Position numbers and translations under genes: made by a program. The notes under the pieces are model-generated. The model had not been told where the DNA came from. It searched no databases and saw only the letters and a program-made list of their open reading frames with translations. From contig NZ_CP092099.1 in NCBI RefSeq assembly GCF_022259695.1, positions 2,402,471 through 2,466,470 on the forward strand: a stretch of 64,000 nt of DNA, read 5' to 3'. The DNA is from Flaviramulus sp. BrNp1-15 (GTDB taxonomy: Bacteria; Bacteroidota; Bacteroidia; Flavobacteriales; Flavobacteriaceae). This document shows, piece by piece, positions 27,051 to 35,719 of the stretch. Position 1 is the first letter of the stretch. Each line of letters starts with the position of its first letter.

Positions 27051-27079
27051 GATATGAATCATTGAAACATATTCATATC
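27051..27079. repeat. Perfect inverted repeat upstream of an orphan gene
   Basis: GATATGAAT and ATTCATATC, nine bases each, are separated by eleven bases and lie 38 bases before the orphan gene at 27117. It is followed by GATCGTTAGC. It could be a hairpin in the leader, an operator, or the left boundary of a cassette-like unit; nothing decides among these. Confidence 0.5.
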
Positions 27080-27116
27080 TGATCGTTAGCAAAAATTATG
27101 AAAAAAAACCTAGCCA

Positions 27117-27677
27117 ATGAATTTTCCTAGTTTACCAACTGATAATCTTTATAAATTTATTTCAATATTTGGATTAACAATTCTGGTTTTTTCTCAAATA
27201 TGGAAATTTCAAGTCGACAAAGAAGCATTTAGATTAGGTTCTAGCATAATTTCAGACGAAGCGGAATTATCTATAATAAAAAGTGATATGATTTCAACTG
27301 ATTCTTTTATTGAAAAAAGAAAAAGAATATATCAACGCGAAGAAAAAGACTCAATAAGTGTAGACAGTACGTTTCTTAATAAATTGCTTGAGGACAAAAA
27401 AAGACTTGAATATGAAAAAGCGGAACTAGCCAACAAATACAATGAAAAGGTTACTGAAGCCAATAGAAACCTTGAAGATTTCTCTGGATGGATGAAACTA
27501 ACCAATCGAGGTTGGCTTTTTATTGTTATGAATTTGACAGGAACGATTCTGTTTTTCTCAGGTATGATTTTTTGGTATTTCAAATATCAAAGATATATGG
27601 ATGCAGAAAAAAAATTAGAGGGCGATAAATTTTTGAAAAAGCTAAAACGTCAAAATAAAACGGATGATAAAAAATAA
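27117..27677 (+). CDS. Orphan membrane protein with coiled coil
   Basis: A 186-residue protein I do not recognise. It has a membrane helix near residues 12-30 (FISIFGLTILVFSQIW), a long charged helical stretch (about 60-125) likely to form a coiled coil, and a second membrane helix near 138-160 (WLFIVMNLTGTILFFSGMIFWY), then a lysine-rich tail. Both termini would be on the same side. It has no homologous neighbour. A copy of the family 3 repeat begins nine bases after its stop, as with the two other orphan genes at 38739 and 48924. Confidence 0.7.
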   Translation: MNFPSLPTDNLYKFISIFGLTILVFSQIWKFQVDKEAFRLGSSIISDEAELSIIKSDMISTDSFIEKRKRIYQREEKDSISVDSTFLNKLLEDKKRLEYEKAELANKYNEKVTEANRNLEDFSGWMKLTNRGWLFIVMNLTGTILFFSGMIFWYFKYQRYMDAEKKLEGDKFLKKLKRQNKTDDKK

Positions 27678-27685
27678 CTTTTTCT

Positions 27686-27810
27686 AACACCGTGTATAAT
27701 TAATTGATTGGTCACTGCCGACTTACGAACATTCCTGCGGAATATTCTATCTGTGATTTATTTGCTAAATTAGGTGTTTAACCACGCAACTAACTATACA
27801 CAATCACGAT
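27686..27810 (+). repeat. Family 3 inverted-repeat element, copy 1 (possible attC-like site)
   Basis: A 125-base element reading CGTGTATAATTAATTG near its left end and CAACTAACTATACACAA near its right end; the ends are imperfect inverted repeats. The middle shares GGTCACTGCCGACTTACGAA with copy 2. It starts just after the stop of the orphan gene, on the same strand. Confidence 0.75.
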
Positions 27811-27891
27811 AAGCGCAACACCTAAAGATTAATGACTCGTTCTAACCAAATCATAACCTAAAAACTGTATCACTTTCGAAAAAAAACATAA

Positions 27892-28458
27892 ATGAATAAA
27901 ATTATTATACTAACATTGTTCTTGATTATGGGCTTTATGTCCTGTAAAAACTCTGAAAAACAGATTAACAACATTGAAATCGCAAAGGATTTTTATACCG
28001 TTTTAAATAATTACAACTATTCAACAATCCCTTTATTAATAAAAGATAGCATCCGGACTAAAGAAGGGAGTTACAAAAAGACTTTTTCACAAAATGATTT
28101 TATTGAGCTATTAAAATGGGACTCAGTTTTTAAACCTCAATACACTATTCTTAAAATTGAAGAAGAAAATGGCGTAGTTAAAGCAAGAATTTCTAAAAAA
28201 GACAAAAGAATACTATTTCTTCATGAAGCACCTATTGTAACTAATGAAGTCATCACCTTTACCGAAGGCAAAATAAAAAGTGTAGAAATAACCGATTACG
28301 CTGTATTTAATGATACGGTATTTAGTAAGAACAGAAATAAACTATTAAGTTGGATTGATGAAAATCACCCAGAATTAAACGGTTTTATACACGACCAAAC
28401 TAAAACTGGCGGCTTAAAGTATTTAAAAGCACTCGATTTCTACGAAAAAGAAAATTAA
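27892..28458 (+). CDS. Small lipoprotein of unknown function
   Basis: A 188-residue predicted lipoprotein with lipobox GFMSC at about 14-18. The body (NIEIAKDFYTVLNNYNYSTIPLL) suggests an NTF2/SnoaL-like alpha-beta fold used in many small exported Bacteroidota proteins, but there is no diagnostic motif. It starts 82 bases after the right end of the family 3 element. The serine hydrolase gene follows 81 bases later on the same strand. Confidence 0.7.
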   Translation: MNKIIILTLFLIMGFMSCKNSEKQINNIEIAKDFYTVLNNYNYSTIPLLIKDSIRTKEGSYKKTFSQNDFIELLKWDSVFKPQYTILKIEEENGVVKARISKKDKRILFLHEAPIVTNEVITFTEGKIKSVEITDYAVFNDTVFSKNRNKLLSWIDENHPELNGFIHDQTKTGGLKYLKALDFYEKEN

Positions 28459-28539
28459 CGTGTTGCAACGAAGTATCGGAACAAATTTATATCTTAACCC
28501 TTATCAATAAGTACAGAAACACAAATTAAATAAAAGTAA

Positions 28540-29733
28540 ATGAAAAACATAGCACTTATTTTAGCCTTAATCTTATGCTACTCTTGCCAAAAGAGCAAGA
28601 ATGAAAAAACGAATTATGCAGCAACCAATGCTATAGATAAAGAAATGGACAGTTTGTATAATATTGGCATATTTAATGGGTTTTCAGCTACTGTAGTAGA
28701 TAGCACAGGAATTATCTATAATCAAGGGTTTGGGTATTCTGATAGAGTCACAAAGAAAAAATATACTAAAAATACTATTATTAATATCGCTTCAGTTTCC
28801 AAAATGTTTATTGGTATGGCACTTTTAAAAGCTCAAGATATGGGTGTTCTTAAATTAGATGACCCAATCAATAAGTATTTACCGTTTAATGTTGTAAACC
28901 CAAATTATCTAGATGAATTAATTACTATTAGGCAATTAGCTACACATACAAGTTCTATTGTTGATACCGATATTTATATGGAAACCTGTTATATCAATAA
29001 AGATGATGTCTCTATTGATGAAAATCTTAAAAGGTATGAATTGTATTATCAAAATCCATCAGAAGACTGGATGCCATTAAAAGATTATTTAACTAAACTT
29101 TTAAAAAAAGATGAAGTGTTTTACAATGCTTCTACTTTTTCAAATAAAAAACCAGGAGAAATTTTTGAATATACTAATATAGGAGCAGCTTTATGTGCTT
29201 TAATTATAGAATTAGCTGCAAACAAACCTTTTAATGAGTTTACCAAAGAACATATTTTTAAACCATTAAAAATGTCTTCAACAAGTTGGTTTTTCGAAGA
29301 TGTAGATAGTACTAACTATTCAAAATTATATTATGATGACTTAGAGTTGCCTTACTATAAAATCCTTTCTTATCCAGATGGTGGTCTCATTTGCTCTAGC
29401 ACAGATTTAGGAAAATTTCTATTTGATTTAATAAAAGGGTATTCTGGTAATGGTGCTATCTTAAGTTCTGATAGTTATAAAGAGTTTTTCAAATCTCAAT
29501 TAAATGAAAGTGCTTTTGAAAATAAAAAAAATTATAATGTAGGTATTTTTACTGAAAAAGAATTATCATATAATGTCGTTGGTCATAGCGGTGGTGACCC
29601 AGGAACAAACACCATGTTATTTATTAATACAGAAACCAAAAAAGGAAGAATATTTATTGCTAACACAGATTCTAAAAAAGAAAATAGCCATGAAGTTATG
29701 TTTAAGATTTGGGATACTATGGATAAGTATTAA
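28540..29733 (+). CDS. Lipoprotein serine hydrolase (beta-lactamase family)
   Basis: A 397-residue lipoprotein with lipobox CYSC at about 13-16. It has ASVSKMFIG (SxxK) near 88, YTNIGAALCALI (YxN) near 210 and GHSGGDPGTN near 350, all three catalytic motifs of class C beta-lactamase-like hydrolases. It is the third such gene within 6 kb but is not close in sequence to the other two, so the group looks like a gathering of relatives rather than a recent duplication. Substrate unknown. Confidence 0.9.
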   Translation: MKNIALILALILCYSCQKSKNEKTNYAATNAIDKEMDSLYNIGIFNGFSATVVDSTGIIYNQGFGYSDRVTKKKYTKNTIINIASVSKMFIGMALLKAQDMGVLKLDDPINKYLPFNVVNPNYLDELITIRQLATHTSSIVDTDIYMETCYINKDDVSIDENLKRYELYYQNPSEDWMPLKDYLTKLLKKDEVFYNASTFSNKKPGEIFEYTNIGAALCALIIELAANKPFNEFTKEHIFKPLKMSSTSWFFEDVDSTNYSKLYYDDLELPYYKILSYPDGGLICSSTDLGKFLFDLIKGYSGNGAILSSDSYKEFFKSQLNESAFENKKNYNVGIFTEKELSYNVVGHSGGDPGTNTMLFINTETKKGRIFIANTDSKKENSHEVMFKIWDTMDKY

Positions 29734-29798
29734 AATAGTAAGATAGTAATACCGTCTATAAATAACGCATCACTTTTGTTTTTAACCAATGAATAATA

Positions 29799-30959
29799 CT
29801 ACTTTAAACTCCTTAAAATAAAATCTACCGTTTTATTGGTGTTTTTATTTTCAGCATACGCATCAGTAATGTGTTTTGCTGGTAACGCTAATTCTTTTTT
29901 AATTAAAGATTGTATTTCATCTGCATACTCCAAGGTTACTTTACCTGTAAGCAGTAAGCTTAAATCTTTACCAGAATGGTAGTAATCGTAAATCTTTTTA
30001 AGGCCTGTTAAATACAAATAGTCTTTTGTAAAACCGCCACCTCTATGCGCTCTTACGGTAATATAAAACGCTTCTTCGCGCTCTAAATCGTATTGGTTGT
30101 GCAACATCCTAAAGGTTCTGGAAAACGAGTAGCCTTTGGCTAAACTATCTACCGCAATTACACGATACGCCAATTCTTTTAAGCGTGTAACGGTTAAATT
30201 ATTGCTCATATACTCTGCAAAAACCGCTAATCCTTCTTGGGTTTCTTCGTTATTAGGGAAGCCATGAGAAAAAATGCGTAACGGGTGCAACATACCATTC
30301 ATAGTGGTTACCATGTGCACACCAATTTCATGATTGGTTAATACCGCAATTTCATTATCAGAATAGGTGTAATGCGAATTTAACACCAAGGTTTGTATGT
30401 TGTTTAATACCATAGCAATGGCCGACATTTTATCACTCTGTTTTATGCTATAGCTAAAATCGTATTTCTTAGAAAAATCTTTAAAAAACACTTCGGCTTC
30501 TGTAGCGCTGTATTTAGGTTGAAATACCGGAATATCTTTGTTTTCATCTTCAAAATGCAGAATAAACTTAGCATTCTCCACATCATTTTCGGTAGGTGTA
30601 CCAAAACAACGCAAGCAGTTGTAATAAAACTTTTTACCGCTGCCAATGGTTTCTATACACTGTATTAACCCAGAATAGGCATAAATAATATCCTCATACA
30701 AATTCTTGATTTCGGCATCATCAATTTGCTCTAAAGGCTGCGTAAATAACTTACGGTGTAGTTTAAACTTATCAAAATTAATTGTTGGATACTTAAAAAC
30801 CGGATCAGTTAAGTATTTAGATGAAAAAAAGCGGGTTTTCTCTTCTTCAATATTGGTTGGATTTACATAGCTTAAAAGCTCTATTTGCTTTACAAGCGCA
30901 TCTATGTTTTTATCTATTTCTAAAAGTGCTTTGGTAGCCACATTATTATCAGTCTTCAT
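29799..30959 (-). CDS. DUF1704 / QEGLA-motif metallopeptidase-like protein
   Basis: A 386-residue protein of the family annotated as flavohemoglobin expression-modulating QEGLA protein. The metal-binding motif HEIGVH is at 210-215 (H-E-x-x-x-H) and ETQEGLA at 239-245. DUF1704 is related to the eukaryotic MATCAP tyrosine carboxypeptidases, which use HExxxH, so a C-terminal trimming activity is plausible. The link to flavohemoglobin is only historical. No signal peptide is seen. It is the last gene of a run, five bases after the N-formylglutamate amidohydrolase-like gene, which is one base after the rhodanese gene. Confidence 0.88.
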   Translation of the reverse strand: MKTDNNVATKALLEIDKNIDALVKQIELLSYVNPTNIEEEKTRFFSSKYLTDPVFKYPTINFDKFKLHRKLFTQPLEQIDDAEIKNLYEDIIYAYSGLIQCIETIGSGKKFYYNCLRCFGTPTENDVENAKFILHFEDENKDIPVFQPKYSATEAEVFFKDFSKKYDFSYSIKQSDKMSAIAMVLNNIQTLVLNSHYTYSDNEIAVLTNHEIGVHMVTTMNGMLHPLRIFSHGFPNNEETQEGLAVFAEYMSNNLTVTRLKELAYRVIAVDSLAKGYSFSRTFRMLHNQYDLEREEAFYITVRAHRGGGFTKDYLYLTGLKKIYDYYHSGKDLSLLLTGKVTLEYADEIQSLIKKELALPAKHITDAYAENKNTNKTVDFILRSLK

Positions 30960-30964
30960 GTTTT

Positions 30965-31795
30965 CTAACTTTTAAATCTGTCGTACACCTGTGCTGCATG
31001 CTCTGGAATACGCGTGATTAATGCTTTCTCAACCGCTGTCACCACTTCTCGGAATATAATTTGCTCATATTCATCGCAATACACTTTGGCTATTTCGGTT
31101 GCCAAAACTAAGGTATTTTTAAAGTTCTGGGTAATATATTTTAAAAAATATCCGTTGCCTTGAAAAGTGTCGTTTACTAATGAGGTAGATTTAATCCCGT
31201 TTGGAAACTTAATTTCCGAAAGGCTTTGTCGCCAACTTTCTACAACATCACCAAAACGTGCGTTATCAATATTGCTGGTGCCTAAATTCCAAGTAGGCAC
31301 TTCCCTATCCCAACGTTTCCAGTTATAGCTATGCATATCGTAAACGGTACAAAAGCCAAATTTAGATTCTAAGGTTTTAATTAAGGCATGCACAACTTTG
31401 TAAAAGTTAGCATGTTTTTGAAGACTTTTGGCTTTCATGGCTTCAGAAAGTGGTTTGTGCCACAACTGTTTGCCCCAAGCGGTATCAAAAACAGCTTCTT
31501 CTGGTGTTCGGTTTAAATCGTATTCAAACCGCGAATCGCAACCTGCAATAACAATGGGATGCGATTTAACCATGTTTTTAGTTTCCGGGTCTTCTTCGTA
31601 CCAACGCTCGTAAGCTGTGTGTATGCAATTCTCCCAAAGTTCTTTTCTAAATTGATGACCGTCATGCACAGCACCACAGGCATAAGGCACATAGGCATCA
31701 ATTTTTATGGTAAACGAATAATCTGAAGCCACAGCTTCAAAAATATCTTCGGCTTCTATTTTTTTAATAATTTCTGAAACAGATAAGCACTCCAT
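30965..31795 (-). CDS. N-formylglutamate amidohydrolase-like (FGase) protein
   Basis: A 276-residue protein of the FGase/HutG2 zinc amidohydrolase family. Visible features are the VPYACGAVHDGHQFR segment near 34-48, VIAGCDSRFEYDLNR near 80 (the SRFEyDLNR motif typical of the family) and VYDMHSYNWKR near 150. True HutG enzymes release formate from N-formylglutamate in histidine breakdown, but no other hut gene is nearby, and the operon partners instead suggest cleavage of another N-acyl amino acid. It lies one base after the rhodanese stop and five before the QEGLA gene. Confidence 0.88.
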   Translation of the reverse strand: MECLSVSEIIKKIEAEDIFEAVASDYSFTIKIDAYVPYACGAVHDGHQFRKELWENCIHTAYERWYEEDPETKNMVKSHPIVIAGCDSRFEYDLNRTPEEAVFDTAWGKQLWHKPLSEAMKAKSLQKHANFYKVVHALIKTLESKFGFCTVYDMHSYNWKRWDREVPTWNLGTSNIDNARFGDVVESWRQSLSEIKFPNGIKSTSLVNDTFQGNGYFLKYITQNFKNTLVLATEIAKVYCDEYEQIIFREVVTAVEKALITRIPEHAAQVYDRFKS

Positions 31796-31796
31796 A

Positions 31797-32963
31797 TTAC
31801 TTTAAAATCTTTTTAAGGTTGGTGTACACCATGTTTTCCATCTCATCCATTTCGCCATCCGCAAACGCCATAAGTTTAATGTCTGCAAACAAATCTGCCA
31901 AATCGTTTCTGTAATAATCATGCGTTTTTACAGCTTCTACAATATGTTGTATGCTTTGGTAATCGTTGTCTTTTTCAAACTGTTCATAAACCCTTGTAAA
32001 CACCTGTTTATCAACTCTCGATAAAATGTATTCCTTTTCCTTGTAGGTTTCATTTAAATCGGAATGCGCCACAAACAGTAAAATATAGGCTAATAATTCA
32101 TCTTTTGTCCACGTAGTTGGGTTTTCCATATCATGCGGCACTAAACTGCCCCACTCGGTCCAGGAACCATCATACACCGATATGTTTTTGTATCCAGAAA
32201 TTTCTGCTCCTAACGCTAAAACACAAGCGGTAATACCTGAACCGCAAGAGAAAATAATGGGTTCGTCATTTTGAGCAACATCATTAAAAATGGTTTTTAG
32301 TGCGTCATCTGGCTTTAAAACGCCATCATCTAACAAGTCTGTAAAAGGTATATTTATGGAATTTGGAATGGTTCCTGAACGTAAGCCTGCTCTGGGTTCT
32401 GCCTCGATACCTTTAAATCTGTTTTCTGAACGTGCATCAATAATTTTATGAGTGTTGTTTGTTGAAGCTTGTTTTACATCATCAAAAAAATTCATGAACT
32501 CAGGATGGAGTTTCGCTGTAAAATTTCCTGTGTTGCCTTGATACTCTGAAGCGTTTTCGGTTGGGTAACCTGCTTTTTTCCAAGCTGGTAATCCGCCACT
32601 TAATACCGCTACATTTGTGAAACCAAAGGCTTTAAACAGCCACCAAACGCGTGCGCTTGAGTAAATACCTAAATCGTCATAAACCACAATAGCGCTATCA
32701 TTATTAATACCTAAAGCACGAGCTTCTTTTTGAAATTGCTCTGGTGATGGAAAGGTATTAGGAAACTCTGCGGACACATCGCTAAACTTCTTTTTAATAT
32801 CGAAAAATCGAGCGCCAACAATTTGATTTTGTTTTACACTTGAACTATCTCCAACAACTTTTGGAATGGTTCCGTTTAAAACCACTAAGTTTTCAGCATT
32901 TAAATTCTTGTGTAGCCATTCTACTGTGACTGCGGGTGAAGTTAAGTTAATGTTTGAGCTCAT
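31797..32963 (-). CDS. Two-domain rhodanese sulfurtransferase with C-terminal helical extension
   Basis: A 388-residue protein. Residues 1-135 form an inactive rhodanese domain (VYDDLGIYSSARVWWLFK) and 150-280 an active one with catalytic Cys240 in CGSGITA, the loop type of mercaptopyruvate/thiosulfate sulfurtransferases. Ordinary family members end near 285; here about 100 further residues (286-388) are helical, acidic and end MAFADGEMDEMENMV, which resembles a TerB-like helix pair. The extension is seen; its identity is inferred. It would supply sulfane sulfur in the cytoplasm. The gene is tightly linked to the FGase and QEGLA genes. Confidence 0.88.
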   Translation of the reverse strand: MSSNINLTSPAVTVEWLHKNLNAENLVVLNGTIPKVVGDSSSVKQNQIVGARFFDIKKKFSDVSAEFPNTFPSPEQFQKEARALGINNDSAIVVYDDLGIYSSARVWWLFKAFGFTNVAVLSGGLPAWKKAGYPTENASEYQGNTGNFTAKLHPEFMNFFDDVKQASTNNTHKIIDARSENRFKGIEAEPRAGLRSGTIPNSINIPFTDLLDDGVLKPDDALKTIFNDVAQNDEPIIFSCGSGITACVLALGAEISGYKNISVYDGSWTEWGSLVPHDMENPTTWTKDELLAYILLFVAHSDLNETYKEKEYILSRVDKQVFTRVYEQFEKDNDYQSIQHIVEAVKTHDYYRNDLADLFADIKLMAFADGEMDEMENMVYTNLKKILK

Positions 32964-32980
32964 TTTACGGCTAAATTAAT

Positions 32981-33018
32981 TGTGCGATATCTCAATCGTG
33001 CCTCATTTCGAAATGACT
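32981..33018 (-). repeat. Half copy of palindromic repeat family 1
   Basis: Read on the minus strand this is AGTCATTTCGAAATGAGG then CACGATTGAGATATCGCAC, a close match to the left arm of copies A-E with no right arm. It lies in the 100-base gap between the ATP-grasp and rhodanese genes of the operon. Confidence 0.75.
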
Positions 33019-33063
33019 GAGAACTGAATATTGTTAGTTTTTAACTATTACTTATTAACTTAA

Positions 33064-34104
33064 TTAAGCGTCTTGCACCGTTTTACGTAATCTTGCGCGC
33101 CTGTCAAACGCTTGAAGCTTATCTAAAACTTTCATTTCTAAAAAATCGATGACCTTTTCTTCAATTTTCTTTTTAAGCTTGTAAACTTTATTGATATACG
33201 TAATTCCTCCTGGCGACATTACATTTACCTCAACTAATTTTCCTCCAATCACATCTATACCCACAAAATAGAGTCCGTCGTTTACTAATTTAGGTCCAAT
33301 TTGTTTGCATAAAGCTTTTTCGGCTTTTGATAAGGTGTGTTTTTGAACGCTCCCTCCAGCAGAAACATTAGAACGATGATCGTCGTTTCCTGGTACACGT
33401 TTCATAGCGCCAACAGCTTCGCCATTGAGCATTAAAATTCTAACATCGCCTTGGTCTGCACCCTCAATATAATCTTGAAGAATCACATAATTAGATGTTC
33501 CGTCACCACTACTATTTATATAGAAATCGAGTAAGGAATTAATATTACTCATCGCCGATTTTTCGATTAAAATAACGCCCGAACCACCAAAACCATTAAG
33601 CGGTTTTAGTATCATTTTATCAGATTTTGATTCTTTAATCTGCTTAATCAGATAGTTTTTGTTTTTTGAAACGTGTGTAGCAGGAATAATGTTGCTATGC
33701 GCATCGCCAAAAGCAGCAGTGTATAATTTATTATTCGCTTCGCGCATACCTTCTAAAGAATTCATGATAAACACATCGTCTTTCACCGAATCTAAAAAGT
33801 TTAGCATGATAGGGTCTAAAGGCGGATTTGCTCTAAAGAAAATCACATCGAAACCAGCAAGCGGAAGCATTTCTTCGCGTAATTCGGCTTTTTTATAAAA
33901 CGATTTTAATGAACTTGGTGTTTTTTCCATTCTGCCAATAACCATACAATTAGCATTGGTAACGCTATTTCTAATGGTTAAATTTGCTGGTGTACACATA
34001 GCTACACCATGATTTCGTTTAACACATTCTTTTATTAAAGCTAAAGTTGTATCGTTTTCCGGATCTATCTCCTGCCATGGATACATGATAAAACAAACGT
34101 TCAT
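33064..34104 (-). CDS. Glutathione synthetase-like ATP-grasp ligase
   Basis: A 346-residue protein resembling prokaryotic GshB. The N-terminal PreATP-grasp part has FIMYPWQEIDPENDTTLAL and FFRANPPLDPIMLNFLD; the ATP-grasp part has ILKPLNGFGGSGVILI near 162-178, YIEGADQGDVRILMLNG and EVNVMSPGGITYINK near the end, the last carrying Mg-binding Glu and Asn. True glutathione synthesis is doubtful: a GshA partner is not in view and the window encodes BshA, a bacillithiol enzyme. More likely it ligates an amino acid or amine to a carboxylate made or trimmed by the operon. It starts 36 bases after the symporter gene. Confidence 0.85.
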   Translation of the reverse strand: MNVCFIMYPWQEIDPENDTTLALIKECVKRNHGVAMCTPANLTIRNSVTNANCMVIGRMEKTPSSLKSFYKKAELREEMLPLAGFDVIFFRANPPLDPIMLNFLDSVKDDVFIMNSLEGMREANNKLYTAAFGDAHSNIIPATHVSKNKNYLIKQIKESKSDKMILKPLNGFGGSGVILIEKSAMSNINSLLDFYINSSGDGTSNYVILQDYIEGADQGDVRILMLNGEAVGAMKRVPGNDDHRSNVSAGGSVQKHTLSKAEKALCKQIGPKLVNDGLYFVGIDVIGGKLVEVNVMSPGGITYINKVYKLKKKIEEKVIDFLEMKVLDKLQAFDRRARLRKTVQDA

Positions 34105-34140
34105 TTTTATATTTTTAGGTTGAAGTTAAAGTTAAATATT

Positions 34141-35466
34141 TTATCGCACTTCATCGTAATGGTCATCCCATTCTTTAGGTTGTGGGTCGTGTAATTTATC
34201 TAAAGACTTAGCTACAATCATAGACACTGTAGCATCGCCTGTAACGTTTACAACGGTTCTACACATATCCAGAGGTCTGTCTACCGCAAAAATAAGTGCT
34301 AGACCAATAGGTAATAATTCTGCTGGAAATCCAATAGATTCTAATACAATTACCAACATAACCATACCTGCACTTGGTACAGCTGCACTACCAATAGAAG
34401 CCAATAAAGCTGTTAAAATAATAACCAGTTGATTTGTAAATGTTAAGCCTTCTGGCCAAATTACCTGCATAATAAAAACCGCTGCTATACCTTGGTATAA
34501 ACTGGTTCCATCCATATTTACAGTTGCACCAACAGGTAGCACAAAACCAGAAACTTCTTTATCTACACCCAAATGCTCCTCTACACGTTCCATAGTTACA
34601 GGAAGTGTTGCAGCACTACTACTTGTTGAAAACGCTAAAAGTTGCGCTGGACTTATTTGCTGTAAAAACCACATAGGTGATCTTTTTGTGTAAACACTTA
34701 TTAAAAACAAGTAAAAAACAATCATTAAAATAAGACCACCAACCACACAAAGTGCATACCATAATAGCTTTATTAGAATATCAGGATCATCAAAAGCAAT
34801 AATAACATTCGCTAATAATGCAAACACCGCATAAGGTGCAAAAAGCATGATTAAATCTACCATTTTCATAACCACCTCGTTGAGTGAATCGAAGAAATTA
34901 ACTAAAGGTTTTGCTTTCTTTTCGCCAATTAATAATAGACAAATACCAACAAATAAGGCAAAGAAAATAATCTGTAACATTGATGCATCTGCAAAAGATT
35001 GAAAAATATTACTCGGAAAAATATCTACTAGAGCTTGCAACGGACCAGCATCTTTTTGAGCCGATGCTTTCATTAACTTATCGGTTACACCAGCATCATT
35101 CTCGTATTTTAATTTAATTTTCTCAATGGTGTCTTGTGGCATACCATTTCCTGGTTTTACAGTATTTACAATAGTTAAACCAATAATAATTGCTACCAAA
35201 GTTGTAAAAACATAAATACCAATAGTACGTAAACCCATGGATTTTATTTTTGAGATATCTTTTAAATCTGAAATTCCTTTAATAAGAGACGCCAGAATTA
35301 AAGGCACTGCAATAAGCTTTAGAAGATTAATGAAAATGGTACCAAAGGGTGCAATCCAATCGGAAACAAAACCTTTACCACCATCAACGGTATTCATAAT
35401 AAAACCAAAAATGATTCCGAGAATCATTCCTATAATAATCTTCCAATGTAATGCTAGTTTTTTCAT
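34141..35466 (-). CDS. Dicarboxylate/amino acid:cation symporter (DAACS family)
   Basis: A 441-residue inner-membrane transporter with eight or more hydrophobic helices. Family motifs include AFSTSSSAATLPVTM (serine-rich hairpin), GATVNMDGTSLYQGIAAVFI (the NMDGT sodium and substrate motif) and AVDRPLDMCRTVVNVTGDA (transmembrane helix 8, Asp and Asn substrate contacts). It should take up glutamate, aspartate or C4 dicarboxylates with Na+ or H+. As the first gene of the minus-strand run it may supply the acid used by the ATP-grasp ligase 36 bases downstream. A palindromic element lies just upstream. Confidence 0.95.
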   Translation of the reverse strand: MKKLALHWKIIIGMILGIIFGFIMNTVDGGKGFVSDWIAPFGTIFINLLKLIAVPLILASLIKGISDLKDISKIKSMGLRTIGIYVFTTLVAIIIGLTIVNTVKPGNGMPQDTIEKIKLKYENDAGVTDKLMKASAQKDAGPLQALVDIFPSNIFQSFADASMLQIIFFALFVGICLLLIGEKKAKPLVNFFDSLNEVVMKMVDLIMLFAPYAVFALLANVIIAFDDPDILIKLLWYALCVVGGLILMIVFYLFLISVYTKRSPMWFLQQISPAQLLAFSTSSSAATLPVTMERVEEHLGVDKEVSGFVLPVGATVNMDGTSLYQGIAAVFIMQVIWPEGLTFTNQLVIILTALLASIGSAAVPSAGMVMLVIVLESIGFPAELLPIGLALIFAVDRPLDMCRTVVNVTGDATVSMIVAKSLDKLHDPQPKEWDDHYDEVR

Positions 35467-35482
35467 AAGTCTTTCCGAGTCT

Positions 35483-35600
35483 GTCTAAAAAGTCATTATA
35501 GTTTAATTTGTCATGTTGAGCTTGTCGAAACAGATATTGATTGTCAGCAGATTAAAATATTTCGACAAGCTCAATATGACTTAGAAGTTACTTTTTAGAC
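35483..35600. repeat. Palindromic repeat family 2, copy 1
   Basis: A 118-base nested palindrome. The ends are perfect 11-base inverted repeats, GTCTAAAAAGT and ACTTTTTAGAC. Inside are arms TGTTGAGCTTGTCGAAA and TTTCGACAAGCTCAATA around a 35-base centre. It starts 17 bases upstream of the symporter ATG and so lies in the promoter region of that operon. Confidence 0.85.
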
Positions 35601-35719
35601 AACCTCCTTTTAGTTCTTTATTTAATTTTTTTAATAAATAGTAAGGCAAGATAAGTATTTTTTGGTTCTCACTAATTACTATATTATTGACTTTTCTGAC
35701 TTCACAAAAATGACGAAAT

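Noticed and set aside
27686-27810. Transposon end or IS remnant
   Set aside because: No transposase reading frame or target-site duplication was seen in any of the three copies; cassette site or MITE fits better, and is left open.
30965-31795. Part of a histidine degradation (hut) pathway
   Set aside because: No hutH, hutU, hutI or regulator is near, and the gene is tied to the rhodanese and QEGLA genes.
33064-34104. True glutathione synthetase (gshB)
   Set aside because: The ATP-grasp match is good, but the gene lies with FGase and QEGLA genes, no gshA is seen and bshA is present, so the specific name is not justified.
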